Positions 53,723-62,506 of a stretch of 64,000 nt of DNA are shown here, piece after piece (within the stretch, counting starts at the first letter, position 1; every line of letters starts with the position of its first letter). The notes under the pieces are model-generated. The model did not search any database and was not told where the DNA came from. It saw nothing but the letters and a program-made list of their open reading frames with translations. The translations under genes and the position numbers were made by a program. This DNA is from Mycolicibacterium komanii (lineage in GTDB: Bacteria; Actinomycetota; Actinomycetes; Mycobacteriales; Mycobacteriaceae). The DNA lies in contig NZ_CVTA01000044.1 of NCBI RefSeq assembly GCF_001050035.1, positions 186,001-250,000 of the forward strand, read 5' to 3'.

Positions 53723-54787
53723 TCAGTCGAAAAGACCCACCTGTCCCAGACCCGTCACTCCACTCGGCGGGGTCAGGCCGAGATGTGTCCACGCCTGCGC
53801 GGTGGCCACGCGTCCCCGTGGTGTGCGCGCGATCATCCCGGCGCGCACGAGGAACGGCTCACACACCTCTTCGACCGTCGTCGCCTCCTCGCCGACCGCG
53901 ACCGCGAGGGTGGACACACCGACCGGTCCTCCGCCGAAACTGCGTGTCAGCGCGGACAACACAGCGCGGTCGAGTCGGTCGAGACCGAGCTCGTCGACGT
54001 CGTAGACCTCCAGCGCGGCCTTGGCGATATCGCGGGTGATCACGCCGTCGGCGCGCACCTCGGCGTAGTCGCGGACCCGGCGCAACAGTCGGTTGGCGAT
54101 GCGCGGGGTCCCCCGTGAGCGGCGCGCGATCTCGGCTCCCGCGTCGGCGCCCAACTCGATGCCGAGGATGCCCGCCGAACGCGCCAACACCCGCTCCAGT
54201 TCGGAGGGTTCGTAGAAGTCCATGTGGGCGGTGAAGCCGAACCGGTCGCGCAACGGGCCGGTCAGCGCGCCGGAGCGGGTGGTGGCCCCGACGAGGGTGA
54301 ACGGCGCGACATCGAGCGGAATCGACGTGGCACCGGGGCCCTTGCCGACCACGACGTCGACGCGGAAATCCTCCATCGCCAGGTACAACATCTCCTCGGC
54401 CGGGCGGGCGATGCGGTGGATCTCGTCGATGAACAGCACATCGTGCTCGACGAGGTTCGACAGCATCGCCGCGAGGTCGCCCGCACGCTCGAGCGCCGGC
54501 CCGGATGTGACCCGCAGCGAGGAGCCGAGTTCGGCGGCGATGATCATCGCCAACGACGTCTTGCCCAGCCCCGGCGGACCCGAGAGCAGGATGTGATCCG
54601 GTGTGCCACCGCGGTTCTTGGCGCCCTCGATGACCAGCTGCAGCTGCTCACGCACGCGCGGTTGGCCGATGAACTCCCCGAGCGACCGCGGCCTCAGACT
54701 CGCGTCGACGTCGCCCTCGCCGACCGTCAGCGCGGGAGAGACCTCACGCTGTTCGGCGTCGTCTTCGCCGTCGGTGAACCGGCTCAT
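53723..54787 (-). CDS. ruvB: Holliday junction branch-migration ATPase RuvB
   Basis: 354-residue AAA+ motor of the RuvAB complex. Walker A is [10 protein letters not shown], Walker B is FIDEIHRI, sensor 1 is VGATTRSG and the arginine finger region is GPLRDRFGF. The C-terminal winged helix includes [32 protein letters not shown]. It drives migration of Holliday junctions in recombinational repair. Its ATG overlaps the ruvA stop (ATGA). It corresponds to Rv2592c and is last in the ruvC-ruvA-ruvB run. Confidence 0.97.
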   Translation of the reverse strand: MSRFTDGEDDAEQREVSPALTVGEGDVDASLRPRSLGEFIGQPRVREQLQLVIEGAKNRGGTPDHILLSGPPGLGKTSLAMIIAAELGSSLRVTSGPALERAGDLAAMLSNLVEHDVLFIDEIHRIARPAEEMLYLAMEDFRVDVVVGKGPGATSIPLDVAPFTLVGATTRSGALTGPLRDRFGFTAHMDFYEPSELERVLARSAGILGIELGADAGAEIARRSRGTPRIANRLLRRVRDYAEVRADGVITRDIAKAALEVYDVDELGLDRLDRAVLSALTRSFGGGPVGVSTLAVAVGEEATTVEEVCEPFLVRAGMIARTPRGRVATAQAWTHLGLTPPSGVTGLGQVGLFD

Positions 54788-55371
54788 TTGTTACCCAGCA
54801 TGGACAGGGCGGCCCGCAACGCGGTCGACTGGTTGGCCTCGGGGTCGTTGGCCAGCACCTTGTCGGTGGCCTCTTCGGCCTGTTTGGCGGCGAACCCGAG
54901 CCCGATGAGCGCTTCGACGACCGGGCCGCGCACCGTATGCCCGCTCGCCGTCGCGGCACCGGACGGTGAGGCCATGCCGACCTTGTCGCGCAGGCTCAGC
55001 GCCATCAACTCGGCGGTCTTCTTGCCCACCTTCGGGATGCGGGTCAGCGCGGTGATGTCGCCGTCGCCGATGGCTTGGCGCAGGGTCGGCCCGTCGTACA
55101 TCGCCAGCGCCCCGAGCGCGATGCTGGGCCCGATCCCGGACACCCCGAGCAGCGTGAGGAACAGGTCGCGGGCATCGCCGTCCGCGAAGCCGTAGAGCGT
55201 CTGGGAGTCCTCGCGAACGATCATCGCGGTGATCAACCGGGCCTCGGCGCCGCGGCGCAGGGTGGCCAGCGTCGACGGGGTGGCCATCACCTTGTAGCCG
55301 ACCCCGCCCGCTTCGATCACGACGTGATCGAGCGCGATGTCGAGAACCTCACCGCGAACGGATGCGATCAT
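54784..55371 (-). CDS. ruvA: Holliday junction helicase subunit RuvA
   Basis: 195-residue DNA-binding subunit. Domain I starts [28 protein letters not shown]. Domain II has the helix-hairpin-helix pairs [16 protein letters not shown] and [16 protein letters not shown] flexible linker leads to the C-terminal domain III that contacts RuvB ([18 protein letters not shown]). Tetramers hold the four-way junction while RuvB pumps. Its ATG overlaps the ruvC stop and its stop overlaps the ruvB start. Confidence 0.96.
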   Translation of the reverse strand: MIASVRGEVLDIALDHVVIEAGGVGYKVMATPSTLATLRRGAEARLITAMIVREDSQTLYGFADGDARDLFLTLLGVSGIGPSIALGALAMYDGPTLRQAIGDGDITALTRIPKVGKKTAELMALSLRDKVGMASPSGAATASGHTVRGPVVEALIGLGFAAKQAEEATDKVLANDPEANQSTALRAALSMLGNK

Positions 55372-55934
55372 CGTGCCGCCTTCGCTTTCGCCTTGAGCGT
55401 CGCTTTGTACTTGCGTTGTTGTTCGGCGGCCAGCGCCTCGGCCGCCGCCATTCGGGCGATCATCGGTGCGCGCCAACAATGGCAGATCGCCAGCGCCAGC
55501 GCATCGGCGGCGTCGGCCGGTGTCGGTTTGGTCTGCAGCGCAAGGATTCTGGTCACCATCGCGGTCACCTGCGCCTTGTCGGCGTTGCCGTTGCCGGTGA
55601 CCGCCGCCTTCACCTCGCTGGGGGTGTGGAAGTGCACGTCGATGCCGCGGCGGGCGGCCGCGAGCGCAATCACACCGCCCGCCTGGGCGGTGCCCATCAC
55701 GGTGGAGACGTTCTGCTGGGAGAACACCCGCTCGATCGCGATCACGTCGGGCTTGTGGGTGTCCATCCAGTATTCGACGGCTTCACTGATCACCAGCAGG
55801 CGCCGGTGCAGCGGATCGCCCGACGGGGTGCGGACCACGTCGACGTCGAGCGCGGTGACCTGGCGACCCGCGCCGCCCTCGATGAGGGACAAGCCGCAGC
55901 GCGTCAACCCGGGGTCGACTCCCATCACCCGCAC
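55368..55934 (-). CDS. ruvC: Holliday junction endonuclease RuvC
   Basis: 188-residue resolvase with the RNase H-like active site acidic residues: D7 in [12 protein letters not shown], the glutamate in AIERVF, and later acidic residues in [15 protein letters not shown] place the start at the GTG at 55932-55934 (VRVMGVDPG), which reproduces the usual mycobacterial length. A GTG at 55953-55955 is in frame but lies inside the LexA box. It heads the ruvCAB operon, which is damage-inducible through that box. Confidence 0.95.
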   Translation of the reverse strand: MRVMGVDPGLTRCGLSLIEGGAGRQVTALDVDVVRTPSGDPLHRRLLVISEAVEYWMDTHKPDVIAIERVFSQQNVSTVMGTAQAGGVIALAAARRGIDVHFHTPSEVKAAVTGNGNADKAQVTAMVTRILALQTKPTPADAADALALAICHCWRAPMIARMAAAEALAAEQQRKYKATLKAKAKAAR

Positions 55935-55947
55935 GTCCGGCCCTTCT

Positions 55948-55963
55948 GTGAACACTTGTTCGA
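55948..55963 (-). promoter_or_regulatory. LexA (SOS) box of ruvCAB
   Basis: On the minus strand TCGAAC-AAGT-GTTCAC matches the TCGAAC-N4-GTTCGA SOS box except for the last two bases, and the GAAC-N4-GTTC core is intact. It is 13 bp before the chosen ruvC start. LexA control of ruvC is established in mycobacteria. Confidence 0.82.
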
Positions 55964-56008
55964 GAGCTTAGCCGCCCGGCGGGCTCGGACCCAGCAGGAC
56001 ACGCCCGC

Positions 56009-56317
56009 TCAGATCACGAATTGACCGCCACGTCCACCCTCGGCGATCTGCAGCGCGATCTCGCTCATGCGACCCGTCGACCTGTTCCATCCGCGCACCA
56101 GTTCACGCCCCACCTGATGCCCGTCGCGTTCGATGGTGATCACCCAGCGCACCCCGCAGAACTTGGCGAGCAGCCAAAACGGCCACAGCACGACGAACAG
56201 CGCGCCGACGAGGATTTCCAGCCAACCGAAGGTGAGATCGAGAGCGTCGCCGGGAAACGGCCACCATCGCCTGCTGATCTGCCACTCGGCGCCGCCTGTG
56301 TCGCGTACCACTGCCAC
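56009..56317 (-). CDS. Small membrane protein, paralogue 1 flanking mscS (unknown function)
   Basis: 102-residue protein. A short N-terminal beta-like segment (VAVVRDTGGAEWQISRRWWPFPG) leads to a hydrophobic stretch at about residues 32-55 (LEILVGALFVVLWPFWLLAKFCGV). A C-terminal segment, VITIERDGHQVGRELVRGWNRSTGRMSEIA, follows. The gene at 57680 encodes a clear paralogue with WPVWLLLKWLGVSWAILVERGG and HVRGWRRSGERIHEIA. The start is uncertain: the GTG at 56315-56317 fits the paralogue, but the frame stays open up to 56392. The function is unknown. Confidence 0.68.
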   Translation of the reverse strand: MAVVRDTGGAEWQISRRWWPFPGDALDLTFGWLEILVGALFVVLWPFWLLAKFCGVRWVITIERDGHQVGRELVRGWNRSTGRMSEIALQIAEGGRGGQFVI

Positions 56318-56442
56318 GCGCCAATTGTGCTTGTGGGACGCCAGAATCCGCTCACGACGCCCCGGAGCCGATGTTTCCCTCGAGGGCAACACGGCTACGC
56401 GACAGGGGACCTGATCCCGATTCGTGGAGTGACCTCATCCCC

Positions 56443-57672
56443 ATGCCGGACGAGACCGAACTGCAGACCGCAACCAATATCGCCGTCACCATCGCCTGGG
56501 CGGCCGGGGCGATCGCCGCCGTGTACGTGTTCGGGGTGCTGGTGACCTGGCTGATGGCGCGCATCAGTCGCCGCAGCGCCCTGCTCAAGGACATCGAGGT
56601 GCTCACCCGCAAGCCGGTGCGCATGCTGCTGATGGTGATCGCCGCGACCGTCGCGGTCCGGCGGACGTCGGACACCGCGGACTCGTGGCGCGACTGGGTC
56701 GACCACTGGCTGCTGATGCTGATGATCGCCTCGATTACCTGGCTCATGACCGGTCTGGTGCGCGTCGCCGAGCGGCGCATGATCGCCCGCTATGGCGGCG
56801 GCGGTGAGGAGATATCGGACGCCGACCGGCTGTGGCGACGGGTCCGCACACAGGTCACGGTGCTGCGCAGACTCGCGATCGCCATCGTCGTCATCCTCGG
56901 CGGCGCCGCGATTCTGATGACCTTCCCGTCGTTCTCCGACATCGGCACCACGGTGTTCGCCTCCGCCGGTGTGTTGTCGGTGGTCGCCGGCCTGGCCGCG
57001 CAGACGTCGCTGGGCGCGGTCTTCGCCGGCATGCAGATCGCGTTCTCCGGCGCGATCCGCGTGGGCGACATCGTCCAGCTCGAGAACGGGCAGTGGTGGG
57101 GCCGCATCGAGGAGATCACGCTGACCTACGTCGTCGTGCGGATCTGGGACGAGCGCCGCCTGGTGCTGCCGTCGACGTACTTCACCACCGAGCCGTTCGA
57201 GAACTGGACCCGAAGCGCCACCGAGATCATGGGTGCGGTCGAGTTCGATGTGGACTTCAACGTCCCGTTCAACGACATGCGCGCCGAGCTGGACCGGCTG
57301 CTGGCCGAGAGCGAGCTCTGGGACGGCCGCCGCGGTGTGCTGCAGGTGACCGACGCGGTCGGCGGCGTGGTGCGGGTGCGGATCGTCGTCAGCGCTCGCA
57401 ACGCCGGCGCGCTCTTCGACCTGCAGTGCGCGGTACGCGAGGGCTTGGTCGACTGGGTGCAGCGCACCGGCGGAGTGGTGCCGATCAAGCGCATCGAACC
57501 GGCGGCGCCCGCCCCCGAGGCGCAGACCGATCGCGAGATCGCGGGCGAGACGAAGCGCGTCGCGGCGGGGATGTTCTCCGGCAGCCCGGAGGCCGAGGAG
57601 CGCGCCAAGGCGTTCGACCACACCATCGACTGCGAGGACGACGAGCTGGTGCGCACCAACGGCCGGGGCTGA
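56443..57672 (+). CDS. MscS-family mechanosensitive channel
   Basis: 409-residue channel. Membrane helices occupy about residues 15-36, 52-70, 86-105, 144-162 and 168-190. The pore-lining helix is LSVVAGLAAQTSLGAVFAGMQIAFSGAIRVGD, followed by the MscS beta-domain (IVQLENGQWWGRIEEITLTYVVVRIWDERRLVLPSTYFTTEPFENWTR). A C-terminal domain and an acidic tail (CEDDELVR) end the protein. Such channels open under membrane tension to release solutes after osmotic downshock. I chose the ATG at 56443; the frame is open further upstream. The two flanking minus-strand genes are paralogous small membrane proteins. Confidence 0.9.
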   Translation: MPDETELQTATNIAVTIAWAAGAIAAVYVFGVLVTWLMARISRRSALLKDIEVLTRKPVRMLLMVIAATVAVRRTSDTADSWRDWVDHWLLMLMIASITWLMTGLVRVAERRMIARYGGGGEEISDADRLWRRVRTQVTVLRRLAIAIVVILGGAAILMTFPSFSDIGTTVFASAGVLSVVAGLAAQTSLGAVFAGMQIAFSGAIRVGDIVQLENGQWWGRIEEITLTYVVVRIWDERRLVLPSTYFTTEPFENWTRSATEIMGAVEFDVDFNVPFNDMRAELDRLLAESELWDGRRGVLQVTDAVGGVVRVRIVVSARNAGALFDLQCAVREGLVDWVQRTGGVVPIKRIEPAAPAPEAQTDREIAGETKRVAAGMFSGSPEAEERAKAFDHTIDCEDDELVRTNGRG

Positions 57673-57679
57673 CCTACCG

Positions 57680-58003
57680 TCAGGAGGCCGTCGGCTGCTC
57701 GACCGGATAGGTGCCCGCCTGCACGGCCGCCGCGATTTCGTGAATGCGTTCGCCGGAGCGGCGCCAGCCGCGCACGTGTTCACGGGCGATCCGCTCGCCT
57801 CCGCGTTCGACGAGGATCGCCCACGACACGCCCAGCCACTTCAGCAGCAGCCAGACCGGCCACATCAACATGAACGGCAGCATGAGTAGGAAGAGGAACG
57901 CGTCGAGGGTCTCGAATCCGGTCTGCCACGGCAGGGTTCGCCACCACCAGCGCCGCACCGTCACCGTCTCCCCCTCTGGATCGGTCACCGTCACCCTGGC
58001 CAT
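57680..58003 (-). CDS. Small membrane protein, paralogue 2 flanking mscS (unknown function)
   Basis: 107-residue protein with VTVTDPEGETVTVRRWWWRTLPW at the N-terminus, a hydrophobic stretch at about 33-58 (DAFLFLLMLPFMLMWPVWLLLKWLGV) and a basic C-terminal part (VERGGERIAREHVRGWRRSGERIHEIAAAV). It aligns end-to-end with the product of 56009-56317, including RGWxRSxxRxxEIA. The start is the ATG at 58001-58003. Its stop lies eight bases after the mscS stop on the other strand. No family name is known to me. Confidence 0.72.
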   Translation of the reverse strand: MARVTVTDPEGETVTVRRWWWRTLPWQTGFETLDAFLFLLMLPFMLMWPVWLLLKWLGVSWAILVERGGERIAREHVRGWRRSGERIHEIAAAVQAGTYPVEQPTAS

Positions 58004-58045
58004 GCCGCGGTCTCCGCTCTTTGTGGTCGTCCCGATAATGAGCCG

Positions 58046-58447
58046 ATGACGTTCATCGGGCCGGCCGAAGACAGACAGCTCATCCGTGAGCGCCTCGAAA
58101 TCTACAGCGACGCGGTCACCCGCAAGGATCTCGACGCGTATCTGGCGTGCTGGACCGAGGACGGACGTCGGACCGGCTCGGGCGGCGAGTGTCACGGCAA
58201 GGGCGAACTGCGCGACCACTGGCACGCCATCTTCACGACCATCGAGCAGATGGCGTTCTTCACCCAGATGGCGTCGCTGGCCGTGCGCGGCGACCGTGCG
58301 GACGCGCGCTCGTATTGCCTGGAGTTCATGCGGCTGCGCGATCAACCGGCGCGCCAGCTGGTCGGCGAGTATGTCGATGAACTCGTACGCGTCGACGGGA
58401 ACTGGCTGTTCGCCTCCCGCCACTACCGCGTGGCCGTGCCGCTCTAA
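58046..58447 (+). CDS. SnoaL-like/NTF2-fold protein
   Basis: 133-residue single-domain protein of the NTF2-like superfamily. [33 protein letters not shown] is the N-terminal helix-strand start, followed by [14 protein letters not shown] and the last strands [25 protein letters not shown]. Members act as isomerases, cyclases or ligand-binding proteins; the substrate is unknown. The gene diverges from the small membrane protein gene at 58003, and its stop overlaps the convergent yebC stop by two bases. Confidence 0.85.
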   Translation: MTFIGPAEDRQLIRERLEIYSDAVTRKDLDAYLACWTEDGRRTGSGGECHGKGELRDHWHAIFTTIEQMAFFTQMASLAVRGDRADARSYCLEFMRLRDQPARQLVGEYVDELVRVDGNWLFASRHYRVAVPL

Positions 58448-59202
58448 TCCTCGTTGTCGAGTTCGGCGGCGACTTCGTCGGAGATGTCGATGTTGGTGTA
58501 GACGTCCTGGACGTCGTCGAGGTCTTCGAGCGCGTCGACCAGCTTCATGATCTTGCGCGCGCCGTCGGCGTCCAGCGGTACCGACACCGACGGCTCGAAA
58601 CCGGCCTCGGCCGACTCGTAGTCGATGCCGGCGTCCTGCAGCGCGGTGCGCACCGCGACGAGGTCAGTTGGCTCGCAAAGGATCTCGAAGGAGTCGCCGA
58701 GGTCGTTGACGTCCTCGGCGCCGGCCTCGAGCACCGCCATCAGCACGTCGTCCTCGGTGAGGCCGTTCTTGTCGAGGGTGATGACGCCCTTGCGAGAGAA
58801 GAGATAGGACACCGAACCGGGGTCGGCCATGTTGCCGCCGTTGCGGGTCATCGCGACGCGGACCTCGCCGGCCGCGCGGTTGCGGTTGTCGGTCAGGCAT
58901 TCGATGAGCACCGCGACACCGTTGGGGCCGTAGCCCTCGTAGGTGATGTTCTGGTACTCGGCGCCGCCGGCTTCCTCACCGCTGCCGCGCTTGCGGGCCC
59001 GCTCGATGTTGTCGTTGGGCACCGACGACTTCTTGGCCTTCTGGATCGCGTCGTAGAGCGTCGGGTTGCCCGCCGGGTCGCCGCCGCCGGTGCGCGCGGC
59101 GACCTCGATGTTCTTGATCAGCTTGGCGAACATCTTGCCGCGGCGGGCGTCGATGACCGCTTTCTTGTGCTTGGTGGTGGCCCACTTGGAATGGCCGCTC
59201 AT
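58444..59202 (-). CDS. yebC: YebC/PmpR family regulatory protein
   Basis: 252-residue protein corresponding to Rv2603c. It starts [37 protein letters not shown], the diagnostic YebC N-terminus, followed by [21 protein letters not shown] and [22 protein letters not shown]. The C-terminal domain is acidic ([15 protein letters not shown]). YebC proteins are now linked to ribosome rescue at polyproline and other stalling motifs, and older work described them as transcription factors. A GGAGAGGT ribosome site precedes the ATG at 59200-59202. Confidence 0.95.
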   Translation of the reverse strand: MSGHSKWATTKHKKAVIDARRGKMFAKLIKNIEVAARTGGGDPAGNPTLYDAIQKAKKSSVPNDNIERARKRGSGEEAGGAEYQNITYEGYGPNGVAVLIECLTDNRNRAAGEVRVAMTRNGGNMADPGSVSYLFSRKGVITLDKNGLTEDDVLMAVLEAGAEDVNDLGDSFEILCEPTDLVAVRTALQDAGIDYESAEAGFEPSVSVPLDADGARKIMKLVDALEDLDDVQDVYTNIDISDEVAAELDNED

Positions 59203-59285
59203 GCAGGTAGTACCTCTCCGTGCGCTTTCGTGCGCCAAGTTCGTGCGCTGAGTCCGCCCGACGAGTCTACGTGGATGTTTGCGCC

Positions 59286-59759
59286 CTACCGAACCGCGTC
59301 GGGCGACGTCAGCGCGATGACGCGGTAGCCGACGGCGGCCGGCCAGCCGATGTGGCCGTGCACGTGCACCTGCAGCCACGTCGGCGCCCCAGACGGGTCG
59401 TCGGTGAACGTCGCGGCGGCGTCGACGACCGCACCCGTCTCGCCCGAGCCCGCCAGAACGACCGAGACCGACAGCGTCGGAGTGCCCAGCGCGGCCCGGT
59501 CGTACGGGAGGCTGTCCGGGATGAAGAACGACGCCGAGAAGTTCGGCGACCGAATGCCTCTGGGCGCGTTGGGCGCTCGGCGCAGCGCGAGGCCCGACAC
59601 GATCGGTTTGCCGTCGAACCAGGCGGTGCCGGTGTACTCGGTGCGGCGCGCGTCTGCGCCGTTCGGGAGCTTGACCAGGGTGTCGATGCGCGGTTGCGGC
59701 TCGACTTCGACCATCGTCATCGCGGCGTTCCGTCCTACCGGCGCTGTTAGGTCTGCCAC
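59286..59759 (-). CDS. Conserved hypothetical protein, possible beta-rich ligand-binding fold
   Basis: 157-residue protein I cannot name. It has repeated beta-strand-like segments: [58 protein letters not shown], and [23 protein letters not shown]. Six or more strands with few helices suggest a small beta-barrel. No signal peptide or catalytic motif is visible. The GTG at 59757-59759 is eight bases from the operator; an ATG at 59718-59720 is the alternative. It diverges from an acyl-CoA dehydrogenase gene and shares its palindromic promoter. Confidence 0.65.
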   Translation of the reverse strand: MADLTAPVGRNAAMTMVEVEPQPRIDTLVKLPNGADARRTEYTGTAWFDGKPIVSGLALRRAPNAPRGIRSPNFSASFFIPDSLPYDRAALGTPTLSVSVVLAGSGETGAVVDAAATFTDDPSGAPTWLQVHVHGHIGWPAAVGYRVIALTSPDAVR

Positions 59760-59767
59760 AATACTTC

Positions 59768-59799
59768 GCCGCTATCTTACTCCGCAGTAAGATAGCGGC
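59768..59799. promoter_or_regulatory. Long palindromic operator containing divergent -10 elements
   Basis: GCCGCTATCTTACT (59768-59781) and AGTAAGATAGCGGC (59786-59799) form perfect 14-bp arms around CCGC. On the plus strand TAAGAT (59788-59793) is six bases from the ATG at 59800. By symmetry the minus strand has TAAGAT at 59779-59774. A repressor bound here would cover both promoters. The cognate regulator is not next to it. Confidence 0.8.
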
Positions 59800-61011
59800 A
59801 TGTCCTTCTCGCTTGAGCTGTCCCCCGACCTCGTCCACGTCCGGGACTGGGTCCACGAGTTCGCCGCCGACGTCGTCCGTCCCGCCGCCGCGGAGTGGGA
59901 CGAGCGCGAGGAGACCCCGTGGCCGATCATCCAGGAGGCGGCGAAGGTCGGCCTGTACTCGATGGAGTTCTTCGCCGAGCAGGCCGCCGAGCCGTCCGGC
60001 CTGGGCATGCTCGTCGCGTTCGAGGAGATGTTCTGGGGTGACGCGGGTATCGCGCTGTCGATCCTGGGCACCGGCCTGGCGGCGGCGTCGCTGGCCGCCA
60101 ACGGCACCCGCGAGCAGATAGGTGAATGGGTTCCCCAGATGTTCGGCAGCGTGAACGAACCGAAGGTCGCGTCGTTCTGCTCGTCGGAACCCGGCGCCGG
60201 TTCCGATGTCGGCGCCATCCTCACCCGCGCCCGCTACGACGAGGCCAAGGACGAATGGGTGCTCAACGGCGTCAAGACCTGGGCCACCAACGGCGGTATC
60301 GCCGAGGTGCATATCGTAGTCGCGTCGGTGTATCCCGAACTCGGCACGCGCGGGCAGGCCACGTTCATCATCCCGCCGAACACCCCCGGCTGCCGGCAGG
60401 GGCAGAAGTTCCTCAAGCACGGCATCCGCGCTTCGCACACCGCCGAGGTGCTGCTCGAGGACGTGCGCATCGCCGGCAACCTGATCGTCGGCGGCAGGGA
60501 CAAGTTCGAGGAGCGGATCGCGCGGGTGCGCGAGGGCAAGCGGGCCAAGAGCCAGGCCGCGCTGGCGACGTTCGAGCGCACGCGGCCCACGGTCGGCGCG
60601 ATGGCGGTCGGCGTCGCGCGCGCGGCCTACGAGTACGCGCTCGACTACGCCGGCCAGCGCGAGCAGTTCGGCAAGAAGATCGGCGAATTCCAGGCCATCG
60701 CGTTCAAGCTGGCCGATATGAAGGCCCGCATCGACGCCGCCCGGCTGCTGGTCTGGCGGGCCGGCTGGATGGCACGCAACGGCAAGCCGTTCGACAACGC
60801 CGAGGGTTCGATGGCCAAGCTGGTCGCCAGCGAGACCGCGGTGCACGTCACCGACGAGGCGATCCAGATCCTCGGCGGCAACGGCTACACCCGCGAGTAT
60901 CCCGTCGAGCGGATGCACCGCGACGCCAAGATCTTCACGATCTTCGAGGGCACCAGCGAAATTCAGCGCCTGGTGATCGGCCGCGCGGTCACCGGCCTCG
61001 AAATCCGCTAG
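59800..61011 (+). CDS. Acyl-CoA dehydrogenase
   Basis: 403-residue enzyme with three complete domains. [21 protein letters not shown] and [14 protein letters not shown] mark the middle domain. [30 protein letters not shown] is in the C-terminal domain. [38 protein letters not shown] is the family C-terminal signature with the catalytic-glutamate region. The sequence is closest in style to short/medium-chain enzymes. The ATG follows the operator directly and has no Shine-Dalgarno sequence, so it is probably leaderless. A stem-loop follows the stop. The electron acceptor would be ETF. Confidence 0.93.
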   Translation: MSFSLELSPDLVHVRDWVHEFAADVVRPAAAEWDEREETPWPIIQEAAKVGLYSMEFFAEQAAEPSGLGMLVAFEEMFWGDAGIALSILGTGLAAASLAANGTREQIGEWVPQMFGSVNEPKVASFCSSEPGAGSDVGAILTRARYDEAKDEWVLNGVKTWATNGGIAEVHIVVASVYPELGTRGQATFIIPPNTPGCRQGQKFLKHGIRASHTAEVLLEDVRIAGNLIVGGRDKFEERIARVREGKRAKSQAALATFERTRPTVGAMAVGVARAAYEYALDYAGQREQFGKKIGEFQAIAFKLADMKARIDAARLLVWRAGWMARNGKPFDNAEGSMAKLVASETAVHVTDEAIQILGGNGYTREYPVERMHRDAKIFTIFEGTSEIQRLVIGRAVTGLEIR

Positions 61012-61017
61012 CTGTCT

Positions 61018-61070
61018 GCGATTTGTGCACATTTGAGAGCGCTCACCGCTCCCCGATGTGCACAAGTCGC
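61018..61070. terminator. Long stem-loop between convergent acyl-CoA dehydrogenase and pdxT genes
   Basis: The arm at 61018-61032 pairs with 61056-61070 at 14 of 15 positions, with the core TGTGCACA in both arms. The loop (61033-61055) holds GAGCGCTC, a further palindrome. No T-tract follows. Confidence 0.6.
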
Positions 61071-61076
61071 CCGGGA

Positions 61077-61661
61077 TTAGAGCATGTCGACGAACAGTTT
61101 GTGGATGCGACGATCGCCGGTCATCTCCGGATGGAAGGCCGTCGCGAGCCGTTTGCCCTGTCGCACCGCCACGATGTGACCGGCGGCCTCGGCCAGCACC
61201 TCGACGTCGGGCCCGACGCGTTCGGCCCACGGTGCGCGGATGAACACGGCGTGCACCGGGCCGTCGACGCCGCCGAACGCCAGATCGTCTTCGAACGAGT
61301 TGACCTGACGACCAAAGGCATTGCGCCGCACCGTCATATCGATCGCCTTCAGCGGTGTGGCCTCGCGACCCGCCGCTCCGGCATCCAGGATCTCCGAGGC
61401 CAGCAGGATCATGCCCGCACACGAGCCGTACGCCGGCATGCCGTCGGCCAGCCGCGACCGCAGCGGTTCGAGCAGGTCGAGTTCGCGCAGCAGATGGCTC
61501 ATCGCAGTGGACTCCCCGCCGGGGATCACCAGCGCGTCGACGGCCTCCAGTTCGCGGACCCGCCGCACCGTCGAGGCCTCCGCCCCGGCCTCGCGCAGCG
61601 CGGCCAGGTGTTCGCGCGTATCGCCCTGCAGCGCAAGGACACCGACGTGTGGAGTGCTCAC
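61077..61661 (-). CDS. pdxT: Pyridoxal 5'-phosphate synthase glutaminase subunit PdxT
   Basis: 194-residue class I glutaminase that supplies ammonia to PdxS. The nucleophile C81 lies in [10 protein letters not shown], and the H177/E179 pair lies in [22 protein letters not shown] is the oxyanion strand. The GTG at 61659-61661 overlaps the tesB stop as GTGA. It corresponds to Rv2604c. It acts with the pdxS product two genes upstream to make PLP from ribose 5-phosphate, glyceraldehyde 3-phosphate and glutamine. Confidence 0.96.
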   Translation of the reverse strand: MSTPHVGVLALQGDTREHLAALREAGAEASTVRRVRELEAVDALVIPGGESTAMSHLLRELDLLEPLRSRLADGMPAYGSCAGMILLASEILDAGAAGREATPLKAIDMTVRRNAFGRQVNSFEDDLAFGGVDGPVHAVFIRAPWAERVGPDVEVLAEAAGHIVAVRQGKRLATAFHPEMTGDRRIHKLFVDML

Positions 61662-62497
61662 GGTTTGTAGTCGCGCTTGAAGCGGGTCAGCCCCTCTTGC
61701 ATGACCGCCGCCACCATCTCGCCGTACTGGTTGAAGAGCTTGCCCTGGCACAGCGACCGGCCACCGGACGCCGACGGCGAGGACTGGTCGTAGAGCAGCC
61801 ACTCGTCGGCGCGGAACGGGCGCATGAACCACATCGCGTGGTCGAGGGAGGCGACCTGCAGGTGCTTGCGCTCCTTCGGATAGTTCACCTGCGCCGAGCC
61901 CAGCAGGGTCAGGTCGCTCATGTAGGCCAGCGCGCAGATGTGCAGCACCGGGTCGTCGGGCAGGGGGTCTCGGTGCCTGAACCACACCTGCTGTTGAGAT
62001 GCCTTGCCCGGCAGCTTGTTCAACGTCTCCCGCGGAATGATCCGCACGTCCCACTCGTCGAACTGGCGGAAGCTGGCGTCGTCGAACACCTCGCTGACCG
62101 ACGCGTAGTTCGGAATCTCCTCGGGCGATGCCGCGACGGGCATCGCATCCTGGTGCTCGATACCGCTCTGGTCGGTCTGGAAGGACGCCGACATCGAAAA
62201 GATCGTCTCGCCGTGCTGGATCGCATTCACGCGACGCGTCACGAACGACCCGCCGTCACGCAGGCGTTCCACGATGTACACCGTCGGCGCCTTGGCGTCC
62301 CCGGGGCGGAGGAAGTACCCGTGCAACGAGTGCACCTGGAACGCCGGATCGACTGTGCGCACCGCCGAAACCAGTGACTGCCCCGCGACGTGTCCGCCGA
62401 AAGTGCGCTGCAGGAAACCGGATTCGGGGCTGAACACGCTGCCCCGGTAGATGTTGACCTCGAGCTGTTCCAGGTCGAGGATCTTTTCGATCGCCAT
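61658..62497 (-). CDS. tesB: Acyl-CoA thioesterase II
   Basis: 279-residue double-hotdog thioesterase that hydrolyses acyl-CoA. Characteristic stretches are [51 protein letters not shown], the second-half catalytic region DLTLLGSA, and [39 protein letters not shown]. It lies between pdxS and pdxT and overlaps pdxT by four bases; the same gene order (Rv2606c-Rv2605c-Rv2604c) exists in M. tuberculosis. Its relation to PLP synthesis is not obvious. Confidence 0.94.
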   Translation of the reverse strand: MAIEKILDLEQLEVNIYRGSVFSPESGFLQRTFGGHVAGQSLVSAVRTVDPAFQVHSLHGYFLRPGDAKAPTVYIVERLRDGGSFVTRRVNAIQHGETIFSMSASFQTDQSGIEHQDAMPVAASPEEIPNYASVSEVFDDASFRQFDEWDVRIIPRETLNKLPGKASQQQVWFRHRDPLPDDPVLHICALAYMSDLTLLGSAQVNYPKERKHLQVASLDHAMWFMRPFRADEWLLYDQSSPSASGGRSLCQGKLFNQYGEMVAAVMQEGLTRFKRDYKP

Positions 62498-62506
62498 CCG
62501 GTCCGC

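Noticed and set aside
59203..61422. Upstream extension of yebC through the acyl-CoA dehydrogenase region
   Set aside because: The yebC family start MSGHSKW at 59202 is exact and has its own ribosome site; the extension is antisense to a real gene.
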